This document shows, piece by piece, positions 42,505 through 55,262 of a stretch of DNA of 64,000 nt. The notes under the pieces were generated by a model. That model was not told the origin of the DNA. It did no database searches and was given only the letters and a program-made list of their open reading frames with translations. Made by a program: the position numbers and the translations under genes. Each line of letters begins with the position of its first letter. Positions within the stretch are counted from its first letter, which is position 1. Origin of the DNA: Arthrobacter sp. OAP107 (lineage in GTDB: Bacteria; Actinomycetota; Actinomycetes; Actinomycetales; Micrococcaceae); the NCBI RefSeq assembly GCF_040546765.1, contig NZ_JBEPOK010000001.1, forward strand, positions 5,084,001 to 5,148,000, read 5' to 3'.

Positions 42505-43157
42505 TTAGTCGTCCGTCAGGGTCACGCCGATGCCGCCGACAAGGGTCGCCGAAATGTTGTACAGCACGGCAGACAGCATGGACAGGGCGGTCAGCAGCAC
42601 CACGTTCACAACGGCAATGATGGTGGCGAACGATGCCACCTGGCCGAGCGAGGCGACCTTCTTCAGTTCGAAGCCGCCGCCCTCGGAACCGGCGAGTGTT
42701 CCCAGCAGGCTGTCCACCTGGTCGAAGATGCCGGTCAGGTCCAGCACGGTCCACAGCACAATGGCTGCCACCACTGTGACGATGCCTAGCGCGACGGACA
42801 GCAGGAACGCCATTTTCAGGACGGACCAGGGGTCAACCTTGCTGACCAGGAGCCGGGCACGGCGAACCTTGGCCTTGGGAGCTGGCTTGACCAGCCCGGG
42901 CGCGCCCTGTGCGGCCTGGGGCCGCTGTCCGGGGGCTGCCGGGCGCTGTGCCGGCGCAACCGGCCTCTGGCCCTGCGGGCGCTGTCCTGCGGGCGCAGGG
43001 CGCTGTCCCGCATCTGCAGGACGCTGTCCCGGAACGCCTGACGGCGTGGACGGGCTCTGCTGGGGACGCACCGGGGCATTTACCCGGGGAGCGGATGCCG
43101 GCTGACGCATCCCGCCGGGACCATTACTGCTCGGCTTGGGAAATGAGTCGGAATTGC

Positions 43158-43161
<4 letters not shown>
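42505..43161 (-). CDS. DUF3566 membrane protein downstream of gyrA
   Basis: 218 residues. A disordered N-terminal half with repeated Gln-Arg-Pro units (GQRPA, GQRPQ, AQRPA) is followed by the DUF3566 domain: VDPWSVLKMAFLLSVALGIV, a loop with a Gly-rich stretch, and a second membrane helix ATIIAVVNVVLLTALSMLSA. This is the actinobacterial protein that usually follows gyrA; it has been linked to the cell pole or division in relatives but has no defined activity. The ATG overlaps the gyrA stop by four bases. Confidence 0.93.
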
Positions 43162-45893
<2,732 letters not shown>

Positions 45894-45951
45894 AGTCTAT
45901 ATTTTCCGTTTCAGGTATATGTCTGTTCTGGAATATCCAAGGTGGAAACCG

Positions 45952-48042
45952 CTAGATATCGAGGAACCTGACGTCCTTGGCGTTCTGCTGGATGAAGTTT
46001 CGACGGGACTCGACGTCCTCGCCCATCAGCACGGCGAAGATCTGGTCTGCGGCGGCTGCGTCCTCCATGGTCACCTGCAGGAGGGTGCGCCGGTCCGGGT
46101 CCATCGTGGTGTCCCAGAGTTCGGTGTAATCCATCTCGCCCAGACCCTTGTAGCGCTGGATGCCGTTTTCCTTCGGAATGCGGCGGCCTGCTGCCTGGCC
46201 GGAGACCAGGACGGCGTCGCGCTCACGGTCGCTGAAGACGTAATCGTGGGGCGCATTGGACCACTTGATCCGGTACAGCGGCGGCTGCGCGAGGTAGACG
46301 TAGCCGTTCTCGATCAGGGGGCGCATGTAGCGGAAAAGCAGCGTCATCAGCAGCGTGGTGATGTGCTGGCCGTCGACGTCGGCATCAGCCATCAGCACGA
46401 TCTTGTGGTAGCGCAGCTTGCTGAGGTCGAAGTCCTCGCCAATGCCCGTGCCGAACGCGGTGATCATGGACTGGACCTCGTTGTTGCCCAGCGCCTTGTC
46501 CAGGCGTGCCCGCTCCACGTTCAGGATCTTGCCGCGCAGCGGCAGGATGGCCTGCGTCTCGGGGTTGCGCCCGCGCTTGGCCGAACCGCCAGCCGAGTCA
46601 CCCTCCACCAGGTACACCTCGCACTTGGAGGGATCCTTGGACGAGCAGTCGGAGAGCTTGCCCGGCATGCCGAAGGACTCCAGCGGGCTCTTCCGGCGGG
46701 CATTGTCGCGCGCCTTGCGCGCAGCCATGCGGGCCTGTGCCGCGGAGATGGCTTTGCGGATGACGTCCTTGGCGGGACCCGGGTTGCGCTCCAGCCAGTC
46801 GCCGAGCTGGTCCGTGACCACGCGCTGCACGAAGCCCTTGACCTCGGAGTTGCCGAGCTTGGTTTTGGTCTGGCCCTCGAACTGGGGCTCGGACAGCTTC
46901 ACGGAGATGACGGCCGTCAGGCCTTCACGGATGTCGTCGCCGGTGAGGTTTTCTTCCTTTTCCTTGATGATGCTCTTCTCCCGCGCATAGCGGTTGATGA
47001 GCGACGTCATGGCAGCGCGGAATCCCTCTTCGTGGGTGCCGCCTTCGTGGGTGTTGATGGTGTTGGCGTAGGTGTGGACGCTTTCGGAGTAGGCAGTTGT
47101 CCACTGCATCGCCATCTCGACGGCGATGTGCCGCTCGGTGTCCTCAGTCTCGAAGGCGATGACGTCTTCATGGACAACATCCACCTTCTTGCTGGAGTTC
47201 AGGTGCTTGACGTAGTCGAGAAGGCCGTCGTTGTACTGGTAGACCACGGTGCGGTGCTCGGCCAGGACCTCGCCCTCGGTCAGCACGCCGTCCAGGTCAA
47301 GGTCGCCGGCGTCGTCCGTCCCGGCTGCCGCCTGGCGCTCGTCCGTCAGCGTGATTCTTAGCCCCTTGTTAAGGAAGGCCATCTGCTGGAAACGCGCGCG
47401 GAGCGTCTCGAAGTCGAACTCGGTGGATTCGAAAATGCTCGGATCCGGGTAGAAGGTCTGGGTGGTTCCGGTCGCCTCAGTTTCCTCGCCCTGGACCAGG
47501 GGGCCTTGGGGCTTGCCTCCGTCGGCAAAGGACATGCGCCAGACGTGGCCCTGCCTGCGTACCTCGGTGTTCACCCGGGTGGAGAGTGCGTTGACCACTG
47601 AAATGCCCACACCGTGGAGGCCGCCGGACACCGCGTAACCGCCGCCGCCGAATTTGCCGCCGGCGTGCAGGATGGTCATGACCACCTCGACGGTGGGCTT
47701 GCCCTCGGTGGGGTGGATGTCCACCGGAATGCCGCGGCCGTCGTCGACTACCTTGACGCCGCCGTCCGCCTGGAGAACCACTTCGATGTGCGTACAGTAC
47801 CCTGCAAGGGCCTCGTCGACGGAGTTGTCCACCACCTCATACACCAGGTGGTGCAGGCCACGCAGACCGGTGGAACCGATGTACATGCCCGGCCGCTTCC
47901 GTACGGCCTCGAGACCCTCAAGAACGGTGATGTCGCTGGCGCCGTACTCCCGCGGTGTGGCAGCCTCAGCCGGTGTACCGGACGTCCGGGCATCCTCCGT
48001 TACAGGTTCCACTGTCTCGATATCTGCATTGTCGTTAGCCAC
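45952..48042 (-). CDS. gyrB: DNA gyrase subunit B
   Basis: 696 residues from the GTG at 48042 (translation starts VANDNADIE); the frame is open to 48126, but that extension is not family-like. GHKL ATPase: VYEVVDNSVDEALAG, VVDDGRGIPVDIH, GGLHGVGISVVNALS. TOPRIM: YLVEGDSAGGSAKRGR and LMADADVDGQHI. C-terminal tail domain QRYKGLGEMDYTELWDTTMDP. ATP-driven partner of GyrA. Confidence 0.97.
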   Translation of the reverse strand: MANDNADIETVEPVTEDARTSGTPAEAATPREYGASDITVLEGLEAVRKRPGMYIGSTGLRGLHHLVYEVVDNSVDEALAGYCTHIEVVLQADGGVKVVDDGRGIPVDIHPTEGKPTVEVVMTILHAGGKFGGGGYAVSGGLHGVGISVVNALSTRVNTEVRRQGHVWRMSFADGGKPQGPLVQGEETEATGTTQTFYPDPSIFESTEFDFETLRARFQQMAFLNKGLRITLTDERQAAAGTDDAGDLDLDGVLTEGEVLAEHRTVVYQYNDGLLDYVKHLNSSKKVDVVHEDVIAFETEDTERHIAVEMAMQWTTAYSESVHTYANTINTHEGGTHEEGFRAAMTSLINRYAREKSIIKEKEENLTGDDIREGLTAVISVKLSEPQFEGQTKTKLGNSEVKGFVQRVVTDQLGDWLERNPGPAKDVIRKAISAAQARMAARKARDNARRKSPLESFGMPGKLSDCSSKDPSKCEVYLVEGDSAGGSAKRGRNPETQAILPLRGKILNVERARLDKALGNNEVQSMITAFGTGIGEDFDLSKLRYHKIVLMADADVDGQHITTLLMTLLFRYMRPLIENGYVYLAQPPLYRIKWSNAPHDYVFSDRERDAVLVSGQAAGRRIPKENGIQRYKGLGEMDYTELWDTTMDPDRRTLLQVTMEDAAAADQIFAVLMGEDVESRRNFIQQNAKDVRFLDI

Positions 48043-48403
48043 AGGCGCTTTCGACTCCTCTATGTTCGATGATGGCCGGCCTCCGCCGTCCGCCGAGAAA
48101 AGGGCGTCCACCAAAAGGCACGTCACTGCCAGCGCCAGCGGATCGGTTGACCTGCGGGACCGCTCCCGCGCGGAAAAAAGCCCGGGAAAACGGACTCAGT
48201 CAACGTTTCACCGGCGCCCAGTTATCTAGAGGAATTCTATCGTGAAACATGGTTGATCCCCGCATTGGCGGGGCGCCGACGCGGGCGAATGTGCCTCTCG
48301 CTGGCCATTGGCCCCGCCTGCAAGGCTCCAACAGTCCCCGTTTTGGACTCCTATACGCCCGACGGCCGTTTGAGCGCCCTGCACGCCGTTTGGCCTGTCG
48401 GCG
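48043..48403. other. gyrB leader and dciA 3' flank, no gene seen
   Basis: About 360 bp. A small hairpin (CCCCGC-ATTG-GCGGGG, 48258-48273) could end the dciA transcript. AT-richer DNA near 48225-48250 (minus strand TAGATAACT and TAGAAT) may hold the gyrB promoter; exact boxes are not clear. Confidence 0.45.
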
Positions 48404-48961
48404 CTATCCGTACGTGTCCCTGGGTCCGCGTCCATTAACGGTGCGTCCGCCCTTGCGCCAGTTCGGTGCCGCCGGCCCCAGCACCTGGATGCTGGTGACC
48501 ACGCCATCGCCGAGTTCGGTGCGGAACCTTTCCAACAGGCTCATGCTGAGCAGCCGGAGCTGCGTCGCCCAGGCAGTCGAGTCGCACCGGACATGGAGGG
48601 TAGTGTCGGTGAAGCTTTCCGGGGTGCAGTGGGCGGCGATTTCCGGCCCCACGAGCGCCGGCCACTCGGCCATGACCGAGCCCACAGCCACCGGGGAGGT
48701 CCAGCCGCGCTCGGCGACCAGCCGGCCCACGACTTTTCCCAGCCCCAGGGGATCGCGGCCGGTGGAGTGGAACTGGCTGAAGCCCCGCGTACCCTGGGCG
48801 GCGGTACGCGGTTTTTGGCTGGCACCCGCCCGCGGCGCTTTCCGGCGGACCTCGCCACGTGCGGCCGCTGCCTCACGCATCCTGTTCAGCGCCGCCTGGG
48901 CGGCATCGATTTCATCGGGATCGCGGCCAGGCTGCAGGCCGCCGTCCTTATCCCTGTTCAT
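48404..48961 (-). CDS. dciA: DciA-type replicative helicase loader (DUF721)
   Basis: 185 residues. Charged, disordered N-terminus, then the DUF721 domain about 75-165: LGKVVGRLVAERGW, VMAEWPALVGPEIAAHCTPESF, LHVRCDSTAWATQLRLL, and GDGVVTSIQVLGP. DciA proteins interact with DnaB and replace DnaC-type loaders in most bacteria. The place between recF and gyrB is standard in actinobacteria. Its start overlaps the recF end by 14 bp. Confidence 0.93.
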   Translation of the reverse strand: MNRDKDGGLQPGRDPDEIDAAQAALNRMREAAAARGEVRRKAPRAGASQKPRTAAQGTRGFSQFHSTGRDPLGLGKVVGRLVAERGWTSPVAVGSVMAEWPALVGPEIAAHCTPESFTDTTLHVRCDSTAWATQLRLLSMSLLERFRTELGDGVVTSIQVLGPAAPNWRKGGRTVNGRGPRDTYG

Positions 48962-50151
48962 CGATTCCTCCCGGGATGACCTTCACCCGCCGGCCCGCAA
49001 GCTCGTCCGGAATATCGGCGTCGACGGCGGCGGTCACCAGCACCTGCTCGGCGCCGGCAACTATTGCGGCCAGTTTACGCCGCCGCTGGACATCGAGTTC
49101 GGCGAACACGTCGTCCAGGATGAGGATCGGCGCCGAGCCTCCGGTGCGGGCGTCGTCAAGCATGACGTAATAGGACGCCAGCCGGAGGGACAGGCACATG
49201 GACCAGGTTTCACCGTGCGAGGCGTACCCCTTGGCGGGGGCCTGCCCCAGCATGAGTTCCAGCTCGTCCCGGTGCGGACCCACCAGCGAGATGCCCCGTT
49301 CGAGTTCCTTGCGGCGGGACGCCGCGAAGGCCTGGATGTAGCGTTCGGCGAGGTCTTCCACGGACAGCTGGCGAAGATCCTCGGTCTGGCTACCCGGCCC
49401 GGTCGGTGCCGTCGAAGCGTCGGCCGGCTCGCCGTCGTCGTCCATCATGTTCTGCAAAGTTGAGCGGTAAACCGCATCCGCGGCCTTGGAGCCATCAGTG
49501 AGCTGAGCGTAGGCACTGTTGAGGTGTGGCCGCAGGCGCTCAACGAGTTCCAGCCTGGCGTGGAGCAGCTCCGCTCCGGCTCGCGCCATGTCGCTGGTCC
49601 CAGACATCGAGGGTGGCTTCATGGCCGGGGGTGAACTTTCCGGCCCGTGCCGACTTCAGCAGTGCGTTGCGCTGTTTGAGCACGCGGTCATAGTCGCTGC
49701 GGGTGGCGGCATGCCGGGGAATGAGGCTTACGAGAAGCTCGTCCAGGAAGCGGCGGCGGTTCGACGGATCACCCTTCACGAGCGCCAGGTCCTCCGGAGC
49801 GAACAGGACCGTCTGGCAGATGCCCAGCAGGTCGCGCGCACGGACCGGGTTGCTGCGGTTGATGCGTCCCCGGTTGGCCCGGCCGCCGTTGATTTCCAGC
49901 TCCAGGATGGTGGATTGTTCGCCCCGGACCAGCTTTGCCCGGATCAGGGCGCGGTCGGTTCCGAACCGGAGAAGCGGACCATCGGCACTGACCCGGTGTG
50001 AACTGAGGGTGGCCAGGTAGCCGATGGCTTCCATCAGGTTGGTCTTGCCGATGCCGTTAGAGCCGACCAGGACAGTGACGCCCGGGTCAAACCGGAGATC
50101 CACCTGGGCGTAGCTGCGGAAATCGGTCAGGGAGAGGTGTTCTAGATACAC
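48948..50151 (-). pseudogene. recF: DNA repair protein RecF, +1 frameshift in mid-gene
   Basis: The frame from GTG 50151 gives the N-terminal half: LEHLSLTDFRSYAQVDL, Walker A GSNGIGKTNLMEAIGYL, APEDLALVKGDPSNRRRFLDELL, up to TLDVWDQ. The C-terminal half (MARAGAELLHARLELVERL, then GPHRDELELML, signature-like SHGETWSMCLSLRLA and Walker B ILILDDVFAELD) is in the next frame and ends at 48948. Four bases (49590-49593) separate the two where three or none are expected; one inserted base accounts for it. Restored length is 400 residues. No catalytic motif is lost otherwise, so a sequencing indel is as likely as true inactivation. RecF loads RecA at gaps. Confidence 0.9.
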
Positions 50152-51035
50152 TACTTGGCTGGGCGGGTGGCATGCCCGCCGAACTGGTGGCGCAGCGCGG
50201 ACACCATCTTCATGGCCGGCGAGTTGTCCTCGCGGGAGGCGAAGCGGGCAAACAGAGCAGCGGTGATCGCGGGGGCCGGCACCGCATTGGCGATGGCTTC
50301 CTCCACGGTCCAGCGGCCTTCACCGGAGTCTTCGACGTAGTCGTCGATGGACGCCAGTCCGGGATCCTCGTCCAGGGCCTTAACCATGAGGTCCAGCAGC
50401 CAGGACCGGACAACGGTTCCCTTTTGCCAGGCGCGGAAAGTGCCGGGCAGGTCGGTGACGATTTCCTTGGCGACAAGGAGCTCGTAGCCTTCGGCGTAGG
50501 CCTGCATCAGGCCGTACTCGATGCCGTTGTGCACCATCTTGGCGTAGTGTCCCGCGCCGACGCCGCCCACATGGACGAAGCTGTCCGCGCGGTCGCCTTC
50601 CGGACGGAGCGCGTCGAAAACCGGAAGGGCGCGTTCGATGTCCTCGGCGTCGCCGCCAGCCATGAGCCCGTAGCCGTTCTGCAGGCCCCAGACTCCGCCG
50701 GAGACACCACAGTCAGCAAAGCGGATGCCCTTTTCGGCCAGCGCGGCACCATGCTTCTGGTCCTCCGTGAAGCGGGAGTTGCCGCCGTCGATCACCATGT
50801 CGCCGGGCTGCAGTTTGGCCCCGAGCTCGGTGATAACGGCGTCGGTGATTTCACCGGCCGGGACCATGACCCAGATGAGGCGCGGCGCCGGAAGCGCAGC
50901 GATGAGCTCGTCCGTCGAGGCGACATCAGTGACTTCGGGGTTCCGGTCGAAGCCGGTGACCTCGACCCCGCCCTTGCGCAGCCGTTCGCGCATGTTGAAG
51001 CCCATTTTTCCAAGGCCGATCAGTCCGATATGCAC
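50151..51035 (-). CDS. gnd: 6-phosphogluconate dehydrogenase, decarboxylating (short YqeC-type)
   Basis: 294 residues from the GTG at 51035 (translation VHIGLIGLGKMGFNM); in-frame codons upstream give a version 15 residues longer with no domain support. NAD(P) fingerprint IGLIGLGKMG, VMVPAGEITD, VIDGGNSRFTED, GVSGGVWGLQNGYGLMAGG and the catalytic Lys in VGAGHYAKMVHNGIEYGLMQ (pieces). Makes ribulose 5-phosphate in the pentose phosphate route. Presence between dnaN and recF is typical of actinobacteria. recF starts on the last base of its stop codon. Confidence 0.95.
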   Translation of the reverse strand: MHIGLIGLGKMGFNMRERLRKGGVEVTGFDRNPEVTDVASTDELIAALPAPRLIWVMVPAGEITDAVITELGAKLQPGDMVIDGGNSRFTEDQKHGAALAEKGIRFADCGVSGGVWGLQNGYGLMAGGDAEDIERALPVFDALRPEGDRADSFVHVGGVGAGHYAKMVHNGIEYGLMQAYAEGYELLVAKEIVTDLPGTFRAWQKGTVVRSWLLDLMVKALDEDPGLASIDDYVEDSGEGRWTVEEAIANAVPAPAITAALFARFASREDNSPAMKMVSALRHQFGGHATRPAK

Positions 51036-51103
51036 CGTGTGAACTCTTTTCTGCGCGGATGGTTTGGGATGGCGCTCCACCCAACTACCTGGTTGAGTGT
51101 GGC

Positions 51104-52228
51104 TTAGTTGGGCAGTCGCACCGGCATCACGAGGTAGCGGTAGTCGTCCTGGTCTTCGCCGTCGACGTCGTTCTGCGCGGTAATCATGGCGGGCTTGGGT
51201 GCCGTGGTGAAGGAGAAGCGCACGAACTTGGTTTCAATCACGCTGAGGCCTTCAACCAGGTAATGCGGGTTGAAGGCAACGGTGATGTCATCGCCGGACA
51301 GCTGGGCCTCGAGCTCTTCGGAGGCCTGGGCGTCCTCGCCGGTGCCAGCGTCAAGGTGCAGCTGGCCCTGGGTGAACGCGAGCCGGACCGGGGTGTTGCG
51401 TTCCGCCACGAGCGAGACACGGCGGACCGCCTCTACCAGCTCCTGGGTCTGCACGGTGGCGTGGATCGGCGTCGAATCCGGGAACAGCGAGCGGATCTTG
51501 GGGTAATCGCCGTCGACCAGGAGCGACGTGGTGGTGCGTCCGCCACTTTCGAAGCCGATCAGCCGGCTGTCGTCGTCGGCGATGGCGAGGTTGATGTCAC
51601 CGCTGCCGCCCAGAGTCTTGGCAACCTCGTTGAGCGTCTTGGCTTTGACGAGGGCACTGGTGGAGATGCCCGGAGTGACGGGCTTCCAAGGAACTTCCCG
51701 CATGGCGAGCCGGTAACGGTCCGTCGCCAGGAGGGTGATGAGATCGTCCTCGATCTCCATCCGCACGCCGGTGAGGATGGGAAGCGTGTCGTCCTTGCTC
51801 GCGGCAATGATCACCTGGGATACGGCCTGGGCGAACGCGTCGCCGGCAACAGTTCCGGTGATGGTGGGCAACGCGGGCAGCGGCGGGTATTCGGCCTCGG
51901 GCATGGTGGCCAGGTGGAAGCTGCTTCGGCGGCAGGTGAGAGTCACCTTGTTGCCGTCGGTCTCGATGTCCACCGGCGCCGAGGGCAGGCTGCGGCAGAT
52001 GTCAGCCAGAAGCCGCCCCGAAACCAGGATGGTGCCTTCGTCCCTGATGTCGGCAGGAATTTCAAGCCGCGCAGAGGTCTCGTAATCGAAGCTGGACAGG
52101 CTGACGGTCCCGGATTCGGCCTTGAGAAGGAGGCCGGAAAGCACGGGTACGGGCGGCCGCGGAGACAACGACCGGGCTGTCCATGTGACGGCTTCTGCCA
52201 GGACGTCCCGTTCGACTCTGAACTTCAC
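51104..52228 (-). CDS. dnaN: DNA polymerase III sliding clamp (beta subunit)
   Basis: 374 residues from the GTG at 52228 (translation starts VKFRVERDVLAEAV); the open frame reaches 52345 but that part is oriC DNA. Three clamp domains in order, with PVLSGLLLKAESGTVSLSSFDYE, GRLLADICRSLP, ATDRYRLAMREVPW and the C-terminal YLVMPVRL. It tethers the polymerase to DNA. First gene downstream of oriC in the leftward unit. Confidence 0.97.
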   Translation of the reverse strand: MKFRVERDVLAEAVTWTARSLSPRPPVPVLSGLLLKAESGTVSLSSFDYETSARLEIPADIRDEGTILVSGRLLADICRSLPSAPVDIETDGNKVTLTCRRSSFHLATMPEAEYPPLPALPTITGTVAGDAFAQAVSQVIIAASKDDTLPILTGVRMEIEDDLITLLATDRYRLAMREVPWKPVTPGISTSALVKAKTLNEVAKTLGGSGDINLAIADDDSRLIGFESGGRTTTSLLVDGDYPKIRSLFPDSTPIHATVQTQELVEAVRRVSLVAERNTPVRLAFTQGQLHLDAGTGEDAQASEELEAQLSGDDITVAFNPHYLVEGLSVIETKFVRFSFTTAPKPAMITAQNDVDGEDQDDYRYLVMPVRLPN

Positions 52229-52763
52229 GGAAGGGTGCCGCCTTTCATTGCTGCTGCCATTTTTGAACGGGAACTCGCTAGGAGCCCACAGGACCGTTGC
52301 CCCCAAGTCCCTGAACCTGCATGGTCCACGCATGGCCGACCGCAAACAGACCCAGGGATGGGAGCGCTGCAGACAGCTTAGCCGGAACTACAGGCATTCC
52401 CCATCCCCGCTCTTGATGCCGGCTCAGCCGGCCGCCTGTGGCCGGGCCATCGGCCGGTGCGGTGGAGGTCCGGGAACGAGGTTGTTGTTTGAGGGAATTC
52501 AATTTTTTGGGATTAGTAGTGTTAATAACTGCTGTGGAAACTGTGGATAACCCGGTTTCCCGGCGCGGATCCGCGGTTAAGCCCTGTTCATGGACTGTGG
52601 GTTCGGCAGGTTTTAAACAGGGTGTGGATGGGGACAAGATTTTTGGCCTGGTTCGGTGATCCACAGACGCCTTAAGGGTTTTAAGCCCATTAACCGCGGT
52701 TGTCCCCTTAACTGTCCACAGGCTTATCCACATGCACCTGTTAATAAGGTTAAGTACCTTGGA
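52229..52763. other. oriC: Chromosomal replication origin (oriC) between dnaA and dnaN
   Basis: 535 bp of gene-free DNA in the standard actinobacterial place. Perfect DnaA boxes: TGTGGATAA at 52542-52550 and TTATCCACA at 52724-52732. Near boxes: TGATCCACA 52657-52665, CTGTCCACA 52712-52720, TGTGGATGG about 52623. An AT-rich stretch at 52495-52530 (AATTTTTTGGGATTAG, then GTTAATAAC) could be the unwinding element. Confidence 0.9.
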
Positions 52764-54185
52764 TCAGGAGTCGCGCTGCTGCTGCTTGATCCGGTTGGTG
52801 AGCTCCGTAACCTGGTTGTAAATCACACGGCGCTCGGCCATGAGTTCACGGATCTTGCGGTCGGCGTGGATCACGGTGGTGTGGTCGCGGCCGCCGAGCT
52901 CCTGGCCGATCTTGGGAAGGGACATGTCGGTCAGCTCGCGGCACAGGTACATGGCGATCTGCCGTGCGGTCACCAGCGTCCGGGTCCGGGACTTGCTGCA
53001 GAGCTCCTCCATGCTGAGCTTGAAGTAGTCCGCCGTCTGCTGCAGGATCTGGCTCGAGGTGATTTCCTGGGCGCCGTCGTCGGTGATGAGGTCCTTGAGC
53101 ACCATCTCCGCGAGGGCCACGTCCACCGGCTGGCGGTTGAGGCTGGCGAAAGCCGTGACGCGGATGAGGGCGCCTTCGAGTTCGCGGATGTTGCTGGCGA
53201 TCTTCGAGGCGATGTACTCCAGCGCGTCGTCCGGGGCGGAGAGGCCTTCGCTCAGGGCCTTCTTCCGGAGGATGGCGATACGGGTTTCGAGTTCGGGCGG
53301 CTGGATGTCTGTGAGCAGGCCCCACTCGAAGCGGGATTTCATCCGGTCCTCGAACCCTGCGAGCAGCTTGGGCGGCTGGTCCGAGGTGATGACCACCTGC
53401 TTGTTGTTGTTGTGCAGCGAGTTGAACGTGTGGAAGAACTCCTCCAGCGTCCGGTCCTTGCCGGCAAGAAACTGGATGTCATCGATCAGCAGGACGTCGA
53501 CGTTGCGGTAGGTGGTCTTGAAGCTGGCGCCTTCATCGTCACGGATCGAGTTGATGAAGTCGTTGGTGAATTCCTCGGAGTTGACGTACCGGACGCGGAT
53601 GCCGCTGTAGAGGCGCCGGGCGTAATGGCCGATGGCGTGCAGCAGGTGCGTCTTTCCCAGACCTGAGTCGCCGTAGATGAACAGCGGGTTGTAGGCCTTG
53701 GCGGGGGCTTCGGCTACAGCGACGGCTGCGGCATGGGCAAACCGGTTGGAGGATCCGATCACGAAGGTGTCGAAAACGTACTTCGGATTGAGCCGTCCGA
53801 ATTCGTGTGAAGTGCTCGGCAGCATGGGCTGCGGCTTCTGCTCGATGGAGGGATCGTTTGCGAGGGAAAGCTCGACGGCGGGTTCCGGCTCTTGGTGGAT
53901 GGGCACCAGATCAGTGTCGACGTCGATTGCGCAGCGGATGTCGTCCGAGAAGACGTTGCGGAGAGCGTCGTCGAGAGCGTCCTTGACCTGGGTCTGGAGC
54001 ACTTCGCGGGTCAGTTCGTTGGGCACTGCGACGAGGAGGGTGGAACCGATGAGGCCCTGGGCCTGCGCGAGGATGACAAAGCCGCGTTGCCGAGGCGAGA
54101 CGCGGTCGTCCTGTTCGAGAAGATTCACCACGCGCCGCCAGGAACTTCCGACAGTGTTGGCGTGGTTGGCTTCGTCTACTGTCAT
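52764..54185 (-). CDS. dnaA: Chromosomal replication initiator protein DnaA
   Basis: 473 residues from the ATG at 54185; a 16-codon longer frame is unlikely. Domain I about 1-90, linker about 90-140, AAA+ domain with Walker A YGDSGLGKTHLLHAIGHY, Walker B VLLIDDIQFLAGK and sensor ITSDQPPKLL, and domain IV with the box-binding signature GGRDHTTVIHADRKI. Initiates replication by binding the boxes at oriC and controls genes with such boxes. The dnaA promoter lies in the 54186-54658 spacer, which itself holds DnaA boxes (autoregulation). Confidence 0.98.
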   Translation of the reverse strand: MTVDEANHANTVGSSWRRVVNLLEQDDRVSPRQRGFVILAQAQGLIGSTLLVAVPNELTREVLQTQVKDALDDALRNVFSDDIRCAIDVDTDLVPIHQEPEPAVELSLANDPSIEQKPQPMLPSTSHEFGRLNPKYVFDTFVIGSSNRFAHAAAVAVAEAPAKAYNPLFIYGDSGLGKTHLLHAIGHYARRLYSGIRVRYVNSEEFTNDFINSIRDDEGASFKTTYRNVDVLLIDDIQFLAGKDRTLEEFFHTFNSLHNNNKQVVITSDQPPKLLAGFEDRMKSRFEWGLLTDIQPPELETRIAILRKKALSEGLSAPDDALEYIASKIASNIRELEGALIRVTAFASLNRQPVDVALAEMVLKDLITDDGAQEITSSQILQQTADYFKLSMEELCSKSRTRTLVTARQIAMYLCRELTDMSLPKIGQELGGRDHTTVIHADRKIRELMAERRVIYNQVTELTNRIKQQQRDS

Positions 54186-54658
54186 CAAATTTGGTTCCTC
54201 AAAGCTTGCTGCCTGCATTACATGCAGCCGCAAGCCCGGAACCAGGGTGCTGGCCCGGCTTAATCCACAGGGTTATGCACAGTCCGTGGATAATCGGCTA
54301 CTGGGACACTCTAGGGGATGCAAAGCCTAGAAGATAGCTGGGAAGTGCCTTGTGGATAATTACACCGTTGTGGTTCGAAAACGGCGGTTGTGAGCTGCTT
54401 CATCCACAGGTTTGGTGGCCCGTTAGCCACAGCTGGGGAAACACGCCGGACGGCCTGCTGGTTTGACTCCCGGCGGCGTTTTGCCCTAACGTTGTGGAGT
54501 CCTTTGTGCCTGCTTTCTGACCCGATTTTGGACTTCCGGACACTTCGCGTGTTCGGAAAAAACCTGGGTGAGGCAGACACATACAAAACTTAGCGTCGGC
54601 CAGTTCTTCCCCTTTACTGATCGGGTGGGCGCACCTTTGATCCACTGGAGTAACTAAC
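54186..54658. other. dnaA-rpmH divergent spacer with DnaA boxes
   Basis: About 470 bp. Perfect box TGTGGATAA at 54351-54359; near boxes TAATCCACA 54261-54269, TTATGCACA 54273-54281, CGTGGATAA 54285-54293. Holds the divergent promoters of dnaA and rpmH and may add to origin function. Confidence 0.8.
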
Positions 54659-54796
54659 GTGAGCAAGCGGACTTTTCAGCCGAATAACCGCCGTCGGGCC
54701 AAGAAGCACGGCTTCCGCCTTCGTATGCGCACCCGTGCCGGCCGCGCCATCCTGGCCGCCCGCCGCGGCAAGGGCCGCACCGAACTGTCGGCCTAA
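54659..54796 (+). CDS. rpmH: 50S ribosomal protein L34
   Basis: 45 residues, GTG start at 54659. Translation SKRTFQPNNRRRAKKHGFRL and then RMRTRAGRAILAARRGKGR is the whole conserved L34 sequence. Small basic protein of the large ribosomal subunit. First gene of the rightward operon, 40 bp ahead of rnpA. Confidence 0.98.
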   Translation: MSKRTFQPNNRRRAKKHGFRLRMRTRAGRAILAARRGKGRTELSA

Positions 54797-54836
54797 ATAC
54801 TGACTTGTCGGTCTTCTTCCTTCTGCGAGATTAGCG

Positions 54837-55262
54837 GTGCTTGCCACCCGTAACCGCCTGAGGACTGCAACCGATTTTTCAACAACTGTACGTTCCGGCG
54901 TCCGCAATGGACGCCGGAACGTAGTGTTATATACGGCAACTATCGGAGCCGACGAGCCCAGCCGCATCGGGTTCATCGTTTCCAAAGCTGTCGGGAACGC
55001 TGTCGCCAGGAACCTCGTTAAGAGGAGACTAAGAGAAGCCGGCGCTGTCTCGCTGCACGAGTACGGCACCGGATTCGCTATTGTGGTGCGTGCTTTGCCC
55101 GCCTCCGCAACAGCCAGCTGGGATGAACTCCTGGCGGATTACAACGCCGCCCTGGAAAACACCATGAGGCGGCTGGCTGGCCGCCTTCCGGCGGTGACCG
55201 GAAAACGGCCAGCTGGAACGCCACCGGACGCAACACCACAGGAAGGGACACAGCGTGCTTGA
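54837..55262 (+). CDS. rnpA: Ribonuclease P protein component
   Basis: 141 residues. Opens MLATRNRLRTATDFSTTVRSG and has the RNA-binding signature KAVGNAVARNLVKRRLREA. A Pro/Thr-rich C-terminal tail extends past the usual length of about 120. Binds the catalytic RNase P RNA for tRNA 5' maturation. The end overlaps yidD by 8 bp. Confidence 0.96.
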   Translation: MLATRNRLRTATDFSTTVRSGVRNGRRNVVLYTATIGADEPSRIGFIVSKAVGNAVARNLVKRRLREAGAVSLHEYGTGFAIVVRALPASATASWDELLADYNAALENTMRRLAGRLPAVTGKRPAGTPPDATPQEGTQRA

